Shown here in pieces: positions 51,399-60,996 of a stretch of 64,000 nt of DNA. The notes below the pieces were generated by a model, which was not told the origin of the DNA, did no database searches, and saw nothing but the letters and a program-made list of their open reading frames with translations. The stretch lies in assembly GCA_963422385.1 (NCBI GenBank), contig OY729432.1:1922001-1986000 (forward strand). Direction: 5' to 3'. The DNA comes from JAJDTQ01 sp963422385. Lineage in GTDB: Bacteria; Desulfobacterota; Binatia; UBA9968; JAJDTQ01. A program made the translations under genes and the position numbers. Positions within the stretch are counted from its first letter, which is position 1. Every line of letters begins with the position of its first letter.

Positions 51399-52595
51399 AT
51401 GGAAGAAGCGATCTCCGAGGCCATGTCGTCGTCGAACGACGGGCCTGTCAAGATACTGGTGGTGGATGACGAGGTGGACCTCGAGGCGCTGGTGGTGCAG
51501 AAGTTCCGCCGGCGCATCCGCCGCAACGAGCTGGTGTTCGATTTCGCGCACAACGGCCAGGAGGCCATCAACAAGCTCGATGAGGATGGCGATATCGCGA
51601 TGGTCATCTCGGACATCAACATGCCCGTGATGGATGGCCTCGCGTTGCTCAAGCAACTCGGTGAGACCAAGCCCGACATCCGGTCCGTCGTCGTGTCGGC
51701 CTATGGCGACATGAACAACATCCGGACCGCGATGAACCGGGGGGCGTTCGATTTCGTCACCAAGCCCATCGACTTCAACGATCTCGAGATCACCATTGAC
51801 AAGACCCTGAAGCATCTGTCTCTGGTGCGCGAGGCGTTGTCCAACAGGGACCGGTTGGTGGCCCTTGGCCATGAGCTGGACGTCGCCCGGGACATGCAGG
51901 CGTCGGTGCTGCCCCGGAGCTTTCCCGCCACCGACCATTACAACATCCACGGCCTCATGGTCCCGGCCAAGGAAGTGGGCGGCGACTTCTACGATTTCTT
52001 CACTCTGGGGGAAGACAGGATCGGCGTGGCCATCGGCGACGTGTCGGGAAAAGGCATTCCCGCCGCGCTCTTCATGATGGCTTGCCGCACACTGCTCCGG
52101 AGCCGCGCCCTGGAGGGCGGAACGCCTCACCAGTGCCTGGGCTATGTCAACGGCCTGCTGTCCGAGGACAACGAAAATTGCATGTTCGTGACCCTCTTCT
52201 ACGGCGTCCTCGATACCCTGAGCGGCGTCTTTCACTATTGCAACGGGGGGCACAATCCGCCGCGGGTCGTTCGCAAGGACGGCCAGGTCGTCTCCCTGCC
52301 TACCACGCACGACGTGGCGCTGGGCGTCCTTCCCGGCCATGAGTTCAACCACGACACCCTCCAGCTTCAAGCCGGCGACACGCTGTTCCTGTACACCGAC
52401 GGCGTCACCGAGGCCGAAGGCCCGGGGTCGGAGGAGTTCGGCGAAGACCGTCTTGATGCGTTGCTGGCCAGGATCGCTCAGGCCGACTGCGAAGATGTGA
52501 CTTCGCTCGTACTGGATCGCGTGCGGGAATTCGCGTGCGAGAACCCGCAGTCGGACGACATCACCTGCGTGGTTCTGCGCTATCACGGGAGCTAG
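51399..52595 (+). CDS. response-regulator PP2C/SpoIIE-type phosphatase (RsbU/RsbP-like)
   Basis: The 398-residue protein joins a receiver domain (VVDDEVDLEALV; phospho-acceptor Asp72 in VISDINMP; Lys in VTKPIDF), a short linker and a PPM phosphatase domain (MQASVLPRSFP, GGDFYDFF, IGDVSGKGIPAALFM, LYTDGVTEAEGP, QSDDIT). Phosphorylation of the receiver likely controls the phosphatase, which would act on the STAS antagonist. Confidence 0.93.
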   Translation: MEEAISEAMSSSNDGPVKILVVDDEVDLEALVVQKFRRRIRRNELVFDFAHNGQEAINKLDEDGDIAMVISDINMPVMDGLALLKQLGETKPDIRSVVVSAYGDMNNIRTAMNRGAFDFVTKPIDFNDLEITIDKTLKHLSLVREALSNRDRLVALGHELDVARDMQASVLPRSFPATDHYNIHGLMVPAKEVGGDFYDFFTLGEDRIGVAIGDVSGKGIPAALFMMACRTLLRSRALEGGTPHQCLGYVNGLLSEDNENCMFVTLFYGVLDTLSGVFHYCNGGHNPPRVVRKDGQVVSLPTTHDVALGVLPGHEFNHDTLQLQAGDTLFLYTDGVTEAEGPGSEEFGEDRLDALLARIAQADCEDVTSLVLDRVREFACENPQSDDITCVVLRYHGS

Positions 52596-52656
52596 TATGA
52601 ATCCTGCGCATCTTGCCCACGGTCTGTTCAGGACGCGACCCTAGGAGCCGAAGCTC

Positions 52657-53853
52657 GTGTACGGCTTTGTGCAACTCGCCGTCGTGGCGTTGCTCGCGAC
52701 GATGACATTGCCGGCTGGCGCCGCGGAGCCTGCCGAGCATGCGGCGGCCAGGGCAGTGCCGGGGATCCGTCCGGACGCCGTCGAGTTCGGTCAGTCCTGC
52801 GCCCTGAGCGGTCCTGCCAAGGCCTTGGGCGAGGGGATGCGGCAGGGCATCACCGCTGCGTTCGGAGAGGTGAATCGCGACCGCGGCATCCACGGCCGGC
52901 AGTTGCGCCTCACGACCCTGGACGACCGTTACGAGCCCGAGGTCGCCATTGCCAACACCGACCGGCTCATCGACGAGAAACAGGTTTTCGCGCTTGTCGG
53001 CGCAGTGGGCACGCCGACATCCAAAGCGGCGGAGCCCATCGCGACGGAAGCGGGCGTACCCTACTTGGGCGCCTTTACCGGCGCGGAGTTCCTGCGCGAC
53101 GCGCAAAAGCGCCCCACCGTCATCAACGTGCGCGCCTCCTACTATCAGGAAACCGAAGAGATGATCGAGCGGCTCACCCGGGACTTGGGGGTGAAGCGCA
53201 TCGGCATCCTCTATCAGGACGACTCCTACGGCCGCGCGGGACTTTCGGGTACGCTTCAGGCGCTTGACCGGCGCGGCATGACGCTGGCCGCGGAGGCCAC
53301 CTATCCCCGCAACACCCGGGCCGTCAAGACCGCGGTGCTGGACCTGAGGCTCGGCAATCCCGAGGCCGTCATCATCGTCGGCGCCTACCAGCCGGTGGCG
53401 ACGTTCATCAAGTGGTGCCGGCGCCTCGACTTCAATCCCGTCTTCGTGAACATCTCCTTCGTCGGCAGCTCGGCGCTGGCAAAGGCCCTGGGCCCCTCGG
53501 GCAAAGACGTCATCGTCACCCAGGTGGTGCCCTTTCCCCATGACAGACGGATCCCCGTCGTCGCCCGATACCATGAGGCGCTTCGCGCCGTCGCCCCCCA
53601 CGTAGCGCCCGGCTTCGTTTCCCTCGAGGGATACCTGGCGGGACGGGTGGCCGTGGAGGCGCTCCGTCGGGCAGGCCCCGATCCCACCCGCAAGGGGTTC
53701 ATTGCGGCACTTCAAAAGGCCGGGGCGCTGGATCTCGGCGGCTTCACGCTGCTCTATGGAGAGTCCGACAACCAGGGTTCCGATCGGGTGTACCTGACCG
53801 TGATCGACGACTCCGAGCGGTTTCGTTCGATCCGGCGTCTGGAGCGACCTTGA
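52657..53853 (+). CDS. periplasmic branched-chain amino-acid-type ligand-binding protein
   Basis: The 398-residue protein has a signal peptide (FVQLAVVALLATMTLPAGA) and the LivK-like Venus-flytrap fold (FGQSCALSGPAKALGEGM, LVGAVGTPTSKAAEPI, GILYQDDSYGRAG). No permease follows. Its stop overlaps the kinase start (TTGA), so it probably delivers a ligand signal to the sensor kinase rather than to a transporter. The start is GTG 52657. Confidence 0.88.
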   Translation: MYGFVQLAVVALLATMTLPAGAAEPAEHAAARAVPGIRPDAVEFGQSCALSGPAKALGEGMRQGITAAFGEVNRDRGIHGRQLRLTTLDDRYEPEVAIANTDRLIDEKQVFALVGAVGTPTSKAAEPIATEAGVPYLGAFTGAEFLRDAQKRPTVINVRASYYQETEEMIERLTRDLGVKRIGILYQDDSYGRAGLSGTLQALDRRGMTLAAEATYPRNTRAVKTAVLDLRLGNPEAVIIVGAYQPVATFIKWCRRLDFNPVFVNISFVGSSALAKALGPSGKDVIVTQVVPFPHDRRIPVVARYHEALRAVAPHVAPGFVSLEGYLAGRVAVEALRRAGPDPTRKGFIAALQKAGALDLGGFTLLYGESDNQGSDRVYLTVIDDSERFRSIRRLERP

Positions 53854-56006
53854 GTCTCGCGCATCTCCTCAAGCGGGTCGAGAGCTGGCGCATCGGCCTC
53901 GGTGTCAAGATGTACGCCGTATTCGGCGCGGGAGTGCTGCTGATGCTTGCGGCCAGCGCGGTGGCCCTGGTGTCTTTCGGGGTCGTGAGTCGTTCGCAGC
54001 GCCACATCACCGAGCAGAGCGTACCCAGCCTGGTGGCGGCCATCCGGGCGGCGCAGCAGAGCTCGGCTCTCGTCAACGCGGCGCCTCGTCTCGTCTCCGC
54101 CTCGTCCGAAGCGGAGCTGGGTCAGGTCAAGGCGGCCGTCGCCAGGGACAAGGATCTGCTCAACAAGCTGATCGAGGAGCTCCGGTCGCGCGAGTCCCTG
54201 GAGAATCAGGAACAGGCCGGCATTCTCCGGTCCCTTTCCGACGCCCTTGCCGCGACTTTGGAAAAGATCGAGCAATCATCCTCGCGACGGCGGGGGATCC
54301 AACGCCTCCTGGAGGCCCGTGAGGCCGAGATTCCGGTGATGACCCGGCACGTCGACCGCATCCTGGTCCCCGAGATCGACGACCAGGCGTTCTTTCTCTC
54401 CACCGGCCTGAGGGAGATCGCCGCCCGCCCCGTGCCTCCCGCCGAGCGCACGTCCTACTCGGAGTTGGTGCGTTATCGGGATCTGCTGACGCTGCACACC
54501 CAGGCCAGCCTCGCCGCAAGGCTGCTTGCGGAAGCCGCGGTGCTGAACGACCGGAAGCTGATTCAGCCCATCCGGGAGCGCTACAACTCCGCGGTCGGCT
54601 CTTTCGAGCGCGCGTTTCGATCTTCCGAGTACCACGCTTCTCCCACCCGGATGCTCGACTTCGAGTTCGAGCGACTCAGATCGCTGGGACACGGCTCCGA
54701 GGGGATTTTCGGCCTTCAGGAAGCCAAACTGAGAGAAGTGGAGCTGGAGGCCCGCTACATCGAGGAGAACCGGGCTACCGCGGCCAGGCTGCTGGCGACC
54801 ATGGACCGGATGGTGGGGGTGGCGGACCGGCAGGCGGAGGAGGCCAGCCGGGCCTCCACGGCAGCCGTGAACACCGGCATGGTGGTGCTGATAGTGCTCA
54901 ACGTGTTCAACATCATCGGCGCGGTGGCGCTCGGGTGGATCTTCGTCGGCCGCTACCTGATCCGGCGCCTGACCGGATTGGCCGCTTCCATGCGTTCCAT
55001 GGCCGGCGGCAACCTCGAGGTCCCGGTGGAGGTCCGGGGCAACGACGAGGTGACCGACATGGCGGAGGCGCTGGAAGTGTTCCGTCGCCACGCCCTGGAG
55101 GTGCAGCGGCTCAATCTGGTGGAGAAGCTCGCGGAAGAGCTGAAGGAGAAGAACGCGGAGCTGGAACAAACGCTCAAGGACCTGAAGACGGCCCAGCACC
55201 AGGTGATCATGCAGGAGAAGCTGGCTTCGCTGGGACAGCTCACCGCGGGTATCGCCCACGAGATCAAGAATCCTCTCAATTTCGTGAACAACTTTTCCGA
55301 GGTTTCCGGCGAGTTGCTCGAGGAGGCGCGGGAGGTGCTGGGTGAGGTCCGTGAACAGGTTCCCGAAGATGCGCGTGACGAAGTCGAGGGGATCCTCGAC
55401 GATTTGACCGCCAATCTCCAGAAGATCAACCAGCACGGCAAGCGCGCCGACGGCATCGTCCACAGCATGCTGGAGCACTCGCGCAGCCAGTCCGGCGAGC
55501 GCCGCGCGGTGGATCTGAACGAGCTGCTCAAGCAGTACGCCGATCTCGCCTACCACGCCATGCGCGCCAAGGACCAGCAGTTCAACGTGACGTGGGAAGA
55601 GGATCTCGATGGCGGGATGGGCGAGGTCGAGGTCGTGCCCCAGGACTTGAGCCGTGTTTTCCTCAACCTGATCACCAACGCCTGTCAGGCAACCCTTGAG
55701 CGGGCCAGGAACTCCGATGGCGATTATGAGCCGCGGATACGGCTGTCGAGCAAGCGTGGAGACCAGCAGGCCGAATTCCGCGTCAGTGACAACGGCCCGG
55801 GAATTCCGCAGGACATGATCAAGAAGATCTTCGAGCCTTTCTTCACCACCAAGCCCACGGGGGAAGGCACCGGACTGGGTCTGTCGCTGTCCCAGGACAT
55901 CGTGGCCCAGCACGGGGGCCTCATGGGCGTCGAGTCGGAACCGGGGTCGTTCACGGAATTCTGGATCACCCTCCCCACCCCCGGCCCGGACCGGCAGAGT
56001 TCCTGA
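53850..56006 (+). CDS. membrane sensor histidine kinase
   Basis: The 718-residue kinase starts at TTG 53850. A first membrane helix (YAVFGAGVLLMLAASAVALVSF) precedes a 300-residue periplasmic helical sensing domain, a second helix (MVVLIVLNVFNIIGAVALGW), HAMP, a coiled coil, and HisKA with His470 (GIAHEIKNPLNFV) and HATPase_c with DNGPGIP and GEGTGLGLSLSQDIV. It likely phosphorylates the receiver of the RsbU-like protein and reads the adjacent binding protein. Confidence 0.92.
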   Translation: MSLAHLLKRVESWRIGLGVKMYAVFGAGVLLMLAASAVALVSFGVVSRSQRHITEQSVPSLVAAIRAAQQSSALVNAAPRLVSASSEAELGQVKAAVARDKDLLNKLIEELRSRESLENQEQAGILRSLSDALAATLEKIEQSSSRRRGIQRLLEAREAEIPVMTRHVDRILVPEIDDQAFFLSTGLREIAARPVPPAERTSYSELVRYRDLLTLHTQASLAARLLAEAAVLNDRKLIQPIRERYNSAVGSFERAFRSSEYHASPTRMLDFEFERLRSLGHGSEGIFGLQEAKLREVELEARYIEENRATAARLLATMDRMVGVADRQAEEASRASTAAVNTGMVVLIVLNVFNIIGAVALGWIFVGRYLIRRLTGLAASMRSMAGGNLEVPVEVRGNDEVTDMAEALEVFRRHALEVQRLNLVEKLAEELKEKNAELEQTLKDLKTAQHQVIMQEKLASLGQLTAGIAHEIKNPLNFVNNFSEVSGELLEEAREVLGEVREQVPEDARDEVEGILDDLTANLQKINQHGKRADGIVHSMLEHSRSQSGERRAVDLNELLKQYADLAYHAMRAKDQQFNVTWEEDLDGGMGEVEVVPQDLSRVFLNLITNACQATLERARNSDGDYEPRIRLSSKRGDQQAEFRVSDNGPGIPQDMIKKIFEPFFTTKPTGEGTGLGLSLSQDIVAQHGGLMGVESEPGSFTEFWITLPTPGPDRQSS

Positions 56007-56049
56007 CAACCCGCCCCGGCGTAGCCGGAACCGGGAAGGGAGTCCTTCG

Positions 56050-56095
56050 GCTTCGCCTGTCCTGAGCCTGTGGAAGGGCTCAGGACGAACGGTCG
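56050..56095. repeat. intergenic palindrome with tcctgagcc/ggctcagga arms
   Basis: tcctgagcc, a short spacer ending ggaagg, then gctcaggacgaacgg forms an inverted repeat between convergent genes. I recall closely similar sequences as abundant extragenic palindromes in environmental bacterial genomes. It may also terminate the kinase transcript. Confidence 0.6.
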
Positions 56096-56140
56096 CAACT
56101 TCTTCGTCATCTTGCGCAGACTACACGCCTGCCGTCCCGC

Positions 56141-57553
56141 TCATCTGTTGCGGAGTTCGTCCGCGTCGTCAAGGTCGGGCATCACCACGAACTCGGGGTA
56201 GGCTTCGATGCCGAGTTCTCCCGCGTCCTGGCCGAGCTCTTCGACCGCGTGCGAGACCCGCACGTCCATGATCTGCTTCAGCCCCAGCCACAGGAGCCAC
56301 GAGATCACGAAAACGAACACGCCGATGGCAAGCACCCCGACGAGTTGAACGCCGAAGTGGCCTCCGGCTGCGATGCAGGCGGCCAGCGTACCCCAGATCC
56401 CCGCGAAGAGATGCACCGGAATCGCGCCCACGACGTCGTCCAACTTGAGGATCTCCAGCAGCCGCATGCCGGAGACGCAGACGACCCCGCCGATGGCGCC
56501 GATGAGCACCGCCCAGATGTGAGCGACGAAGTCGGGCCCTGCGGTAATGGATACGAGACCCGCGAGGGCGCCGTTCAGGCCCGCAAGCAGGTCGATGCGC
56601 CCGAGGATGGGCCGCGCGATGACGAGGGCCACGATGAACCCGGCGGCGCCCGCGAGGTTGGTGTTGACCAGCAGATGGCTGACGGCGATGGCGTCCGCGG
56701 CGCTGCCCAGGGCGAGCTGCGATCCGCCGTTGAAGCCGAACCACCCGAACCACAGGATGAAGACCCCCAGCGTCACGATGGGGATGTTGGAAGGGGGCGT
56801 GGGCTTGACGCTCCCGTCGACGCGGAACTTGCCGCGTCTAGGCCCCACTACCAGGATGCCCGCCAAGGCCGCCCACCCGCCGGTGGAATGGACGATGGTG
56901 GAACCGGCGAAATCCTTGAACTCCATGGCGCCAAGCCATCCCCCGCCCCAGGTCCATGCGCCGACGATGGGATAGATGACGGCCGTCAGGATGGCGATGA
57001 AGACGAAGAAGGTCCAGAGCTTCACCCGCTCCGCCAGAGCGCCGGAGACGATGGACGCGGTGGTGGCCACGAAGACCATCTGAAAGAACCAGTCCGACAT
57101 GTTGGCATAGTCGGCCTTGAGGACCGCTTCCCTGGCCTGCTCCTGGCCCGCCAGCAGGGCGACTTCGTCGGCACTGGGTCCGTAGAGGAAGGTGAGGGTG
57201 CCGATGAAGCTGCCGACGTCCACGTACATGAGGTTGTAGCCGATGAAAAAGTACATCAGCCCCGCGATGGAGTAGAGGCCGATGTTCTTGAGGCAGATCA
57301 TGGAGGCGTTCTTCGTCCGCACCAGACCCGACTCCAGCATGGTGAAGCCCGCGCACATCCACATCACCAAGGCGCCCCAGATGAGGAACGAGAAGGTGTT
57401 CAGGACGAATTGCAGCTCCTTGTCGACGGCTGCATCCGCGGCCGCGGCCAACCAGAAAAAGCCCAACCCCGCCACCAGTCCGCCAGCCGCGGCCAAGCGG
57501 CCGAAGCGCCCGCCGGCGCCGGAAGCCCTTGTAAATAAACCGTATCTGCTCAT
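56141..57553 (-). CDS. amt: ammonium transporter
   Basis: The 470-residue channel has about eleven membrane helices after an N-terminal signal-like segment (LVAGLGFFWLAAAADAA). The twin pore His are in TIVHSTGGWAAL and HLFAGIWGTL, and MLESGLVRTKN and the FGWFGFNGGS segment are typical. It starts 90 bp downstream of glnA on the same strand. No glnK is present. Confidence 0.92.
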   Translation of the reverse strand: MSRYGLFTRASGAGGRFGRLAAAGGLVAGLGFFWLAAAADAAVDKELQFVLNTFSFLIWGALVMWMCAGFTMLESGLVRTKNASMICLKNIGLYSIAGLMYFFIGYNLMYVDVGSFIGTLTFLYGPSADEVALLAGQEQAREAVLKADYANMSDWFFQMVFVATTASIVSGALAERVKLWTFFVFIAILTAVIYPIVGAWTWGGGWLGAMEFKDFAGSTIVHSTGGWAALAGILVVGPRRGKFRVDGSVKPTPPSNIPIVTLGVFILWFGWFGFNGGSQLALGSAADAIAVSHLLVNTNLAGAAGFIVALVIARPILGRIDLLAGLNGALAGLVSITAGPDFVAHIWAVLIGAIGGVVCVSGMRLLEILKLDDVVGAIPVHLFAGIWGTLAACIAAGGHFGVQLVGVLAIGVFVFVISWLLWLGLKQIMDVRVSHAVEELGQDAGELGIEAYPEFVVMPDLDDADELRNR

Positions 57554-57643
57554 GCTTGTGGCCTCTCCGGTTTCATCGAATTTCGTGTGCAAGCTCAAAT
57601 CTCAAGGAACGTCATCGCCGGGCTCCGTTGCCTCGTCAGGCTC

Positions 57644-59059
57644 CTAGACGTGATAGTAATGGAAGAACTCCGCGGGGACGGGGTGGAGAAAGACGTCTCT
57701 GGCTTCCTGTTCCTTGAACGCGATGTATTGGTCGATGACGTCCTGCGTGAAGACGTCGCCTTCAAGCAGGTAGCCGTGGTCGGCGCCCAAGGCCACCACC
57801 GCTTCCTCCATGGAGGTGGGAACGGAGGGAATGCCGGCCGCTTCCTCGGGAGAGAGCTCGTAGATGTCCGTGTCGGTTGGATCGCCGGGGTCGATGCGGT
57901 TTCGGATGCCGTCGAGGCCCGCCATCAACATGGCCGAAAAGGCCAGGTAGGTGTTGGCGGAGGGGTCGGGCGGCCGGAACTCGATCCGCTTGCTGGCTGC
58001 CGAGATCTCGTACGTGGGGATGCGGATCGCGGCGGAGCGGTTGCGCGCCGAGTAGGCCAGGTAGACCGGCGCCTCGAAGCCGGGGACCAGCCGCTTGTAG
58101 GAATTGGTCGTGGGGGCGCAAAAGGCGAGCAATGACGGGCTGTGCTTCAGCAGGCCGCCGATGTAGTATCGCGCCAGGTCCGACAACTGGGCGTAACCGC
58201 CGGCATCGTAGAAGAGCGGCGTGTCGCCGAGCCAGAGCGACTGATGCACGTGCATGCCACTGCCGTTGTCGCCGAACAGGGGCTTGGGCATGAACGTCGC
58301 CGACTTGCCGTGGGCCCTGGCCACGTTGCGCACGATGTGCTTGTACCACTGGGTCTCGTCGGCCTTCTGGCGCAAGGTCTTGAAGCGGGTCGCGATCTCG
58401 CTCTGGCCGCCCGTCGCCACCTCGTGGTGATGGACCTCGAAATCGAGGCCGACCTGACCCATCTTCTCCGCCATCTCCCAGCGCAGGTCCGCGAGCTTGT
58501 CGAACGGCGGAATCGGAGAATAGCCTTGCTTGGGTGGGATCTTGTAGCCGATGTTGCGGTCGTCCTCCTCCCGGGCGGAGTTCCAGTCGGCTTCGTCGGA
58601 ATCGACGAGGTGGGACGAAGAGTTGGGCTTGAGGCTGAAGCGCACGTTCTCGAACACGAAGAACTCGAGCTCGGGACCGAAGAACGCCTTGTCGGCAATG
58701 CCGGAGGCGACGAGATGGGCTTCTGCCTTGGTGGCCACGTAGCGCGGATCGCGGGTGTAGCGATCGCCGGTCAACGGGTCGACCACGTCACAGATGAGCT
58801 TGAGCGACGGCTGTGATTCCACGGGGTCGATCCGGGCGGAGTCGAGGTCCGGAACCAGCAGCATGTCGGACTGGTCAATGGACTGGAAGCCACGCAGGCT
58901 GGAGCCGTCGAAGCCCTGGCCGCGCTCGACGAGACTTTCCTTCACGCTGGAAGGGGGTATCGAGAAGTGTTGCCAACGGCCAATGAGGTCGGTGACGAGG
59001 AGGTCGACACGCCCTATGTCGTTGTCCGATATCAGTTTCTGTACATCCGCAAGCGTCAT
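57644..59059 (-). CDS. glnA: glutamine synthetase type I
   Basis: The 471-residue enzyme makes glutamine from glutamate and ammonia. GFDGSSLRGFQSIDQSDM, FFGPELEFFVF, NGSGMHVHQSLW and NRSAAIRIP are diagnostic. Tyr400 in DIYELSPEEA is the site for adenylylation. GGAGAAACATC precedes the ATG. It precedes amt in a nitrogen-assimilation operon; I see no clear -24/-12 promoter. Confidence 0.96.
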   Translation of the reverse strand: MTLADVQKLISDNDIGRVDLLVTDLIGRWQHFSIPPSSVKESLVERGQGFDGSSLRGFQSIDQSDMLLVPDLDSARIDPVESQPSLKLICDVVDPLTGDRYTRDPRYVATKAEAHLVASGIADKAFFGPELEFFVFENVRFSLKPNSSSHLVDSDEADWNSAREEDDRNIGYKIPPKQGYSPIPPFDKLADLRWEMAEKMGQVGLDFEVHHHEVATGGQSEIATRFKTLRQKADETQWYKHIVRNVARAHGKSATFMPKPLFGDNGSGMHVHQSLWLGDTPLFYDAGGYAQLSDLARYYIGGLLKHSPSLLAFCAPTTNSYKRLVPGFEAPVYLAYSARNRSAAIRIPTYEISAASKRIEFRPPDPSANTYLAFSAMLMAGLDGIRNRIDPGDPTDTDIYELSPEEAAGIPSVPTSMEEAVVALGADHGYLLEGDVFTQDVIDQYIAFKEQEARDVFLHPVPAEFFHYYHV

Positions 59060-59139
59060 GATGTTTCTCCTTGAATCCGTTGCTTCAGCCTGTTCTGCCC
59101 CTCTAGGTATCAGACCCTCTAAATATCAGAGTTGGCGGA

Positions 59140-60012
59140 TTATGGCACAACCGAAGTCGCGTCTTCGATGCGCTCGATGGCCACCTCGGTCTCGATCATC
59201 GAACCCGCGGGCCCGCGAAAGACGCCGCGGATCGGCGGGACGTCGGCATAGTCCCTCCCGACCGCCACCCGGACGTGACGCTCGTCTCCCTCCGTATCGT
59301 TGGTGGGGTCGAACCCGATCCAGCCGACGCCCGGAAACCAGCATTCCACCCACGCGTGGCTTTCGCATTGCGTCACTCCGCCGACGGGAGGTCCGAGGTA
59401 ACCCGACACGTAACGGCAGGGGATCCCCCATCCGCGCAGGATGGCGGTCATCAGGTGAGCGTAGTCCTGGCAGACGCCGCGGCCGGTCTCGAGAATCCGG
59501 TCGATGGGGGAATCGACCCGGGTTTCGCCCGGCGTGTACTCCAGCACATGGTGAAGCCTGGCGCAAAGGTCCCTGGCGCTCACCAGCGGATCATCGCCCG
59601 GCGCGATATTGTGCATGGCCTTGAACCTGTCCAGAGCCGGGGTCCGGACGGCAAAATGGCTGGGGTGAACCATCGGCCACAACTCGACGGTATCGACGGC
59701 GCCTTGCAGCGCCTCCCATGCTTCGGGGCTCAAACGCTCCGGCGTCGGCGCCAACGGTCCCACCTCCACGATGGAGCGGGCGGTAATGCCGAGACGCTCG
59801 TGGTTGCGGGGGCGGTCCAGGAAATGCCCGGTGTTGCCGAAGGAATCGATGAACTCGAACAACGCGCCATCCGGGTCGGTGTCAACGGAGAACTCCCTGA
59901 GCAACTGGGTACGGTCGCGAACCGGACACACATGGAGCGTCATCACCGAGTCTTGCGCCGGCTCGGCGTACTCGAAACGCAGGTGGTGCTCGATGGTATA
60001 GGTGTGGGTCAC
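59140..60012 (-). CDS. transglutaminase-like cysteine peptidase-fold protein
   Basis: The 290-residue protein has an N-terminal strand domain (YTIEHHLRFEYAEPAQD) and a transglutaminase core with the Cys (GRGVCQDYAHLM), His (ESHAWVECW) and Asp (GFDPTNDTEG). The start is GTG 60012, overlapping the stop of the alpha-E gene. The three genes from 62457 downwards form one coupled operon. A role in peptide ligation or proteolysis is inferred. Confidence 0.9.
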   Translation of the reverse strand: MTHTYTIEHHLRFEYAEPAQDSVMTLHVCPVRDRTQLLREFSVDTDPDGALFEFIDSFGNTGHFLDRPRNHERLGITARSIVEVGPLAPTPERLSPEAWEALQGAVDTVELWPMVHPSHFAVRTPALDRFKAMHNIAPGDDPLVSARDLCARLHHVLEYTPGETRVDSPIDRILETGRGVCQDYAHLMTAILRGWGIPCRYVSGYLGPPVGGVTQCESHAWVECWFPGVGWIGFDPTNDTEGDERHVRVAVGRDYADVPPIRGVFRGPAGSMIETEVAIERIEDATSVVP

Positions 60013-60989
60013 GTCGCAAGCCCCTCGGCGGAGGAATGGGTTACGTAGGCGGCCATGGTCAGGTGGTGGATCGTCCGGCCGTCGTCTCCCAGCGAGCGGA
60101 AGAAGTCGCCCGGCTTCGTGTCTTCCGGCAGGTCGGAAGGTTTCATCTCGACTGCGGCAGTCAGGTGCAGCGCCATCCGGTGGGGCGGCGCCAGCGGGTA
60201 ACGGGCGCCCACGGGATCGATACCCGCCAGCAACTCTTCGATGCGCCGGACCGAGAAGCGCAACGAGCGGGGAAGCTCCGGATCCCGGGTGAGCAGGCCA
60301 AGGACTTCTTCCCGGTGGACGTTCGTCGAGTGGCGTCGACAGTACACTTCGTAGGCGCCGCACACCCGCAGCAGGTCGGCCCACGAGAGCGCGCCGGCGA
60401 CGCGTTCCTCGCGGCTGAACTCGACCCAGGACGCGAGCAGAACGGCCTGATGCTGCGTCCGTTCGATGAACCGGCCCAACTCCAGAAAGCGCCACGCTTC
60501 GTCCCGCGGCATGGCCGCGTCCACGACGCCGGCGAACAGACGCAACCGCTCGATGGCCTCGTTCACCAAGGCGGCCGGCGCCTTGGCCCACGCCCTGCTG
60601 AAGTCGCTGTCCCGGATCCAAAGGTAACTCTGGTTGAGGCACGTCCACGCCGACAGCGGCAACTGCGCCCGCACGCGCTGGCCGTTTTCGCGTCCGCGCT
60701 CCCAGCACGAAAGCAGGGAGTCCGGATGGGCGCGCTCTTCAACCAGGTTTCCGGCAAGCGTATACGCGTCGGGTATGACCACGGTTTCGGCCTCGTCGCC
60801 GCTCGCCGTTGTCCCGACCGGGATCTGTCCGAGGATGCGGTACACGGTCTGCCAACCCAGGGTCAGCTCGTCCGCGGGCCGATCGGCGAGTCGGTTGAGC
60901 TGGAACCGGAGAAGTCGCGCGGTGTGCTCGATGCGCTCGACGTGGCGGCCCAGCCAATAGAACTCGGCGGCTATCCGCGCCAACATCAT
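60009..60989 (-). CDS. alpha-E domain (DUF403) protein
   Basis: The 326-residue helical protein starts MMLARIAAEFYWLGRHVERIEHTARLL in shape, with AEFYWLGRHVERIEHTARLL as the family hallmark and WRFLELGRFIERTQ in the middle. Its biochemical role is unknown. It lies 7 bp after the ATP-grasp gene and overlaps the transglutaminase gene by four bases. Confidence 0.9.
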   Translation of the reverse strand: MMLARIAAEFYWLGRHVERIEHTARLLRFQLNRLADRPADELTLGWQTVYRILGQIPVGTTASGDEAETVVIPDAYTLAGNLVEERAHPDSLLSCWERGRENGQRVRAQLPLSAWTCLNQSYLWIRDSDFSRAWAKAPAALVNEAIERLRLFAGVVDAAMPRDEAWRFLELGRFIERTQHQAVLLASWVEFSREERVAGALSWADLLRVCGAYEVYCRRHSTNVHREEVLGLLTRDPELPRSLRFSVRRIEELLAGIDPVGARYPLAPPHRMALHLTAAVEMKPSDLPEDTKPGDFFRSLGDDGRTIHHLTMAAYVTHSSAEGLAT

Positions 60990-60996
60990 CCTAACC

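Noticed and set aside
59060..59139. Sigma-54 promoter for glnA
   Set aside because: No GG-N10-GC element in proper spacing was seen on the minus strand.
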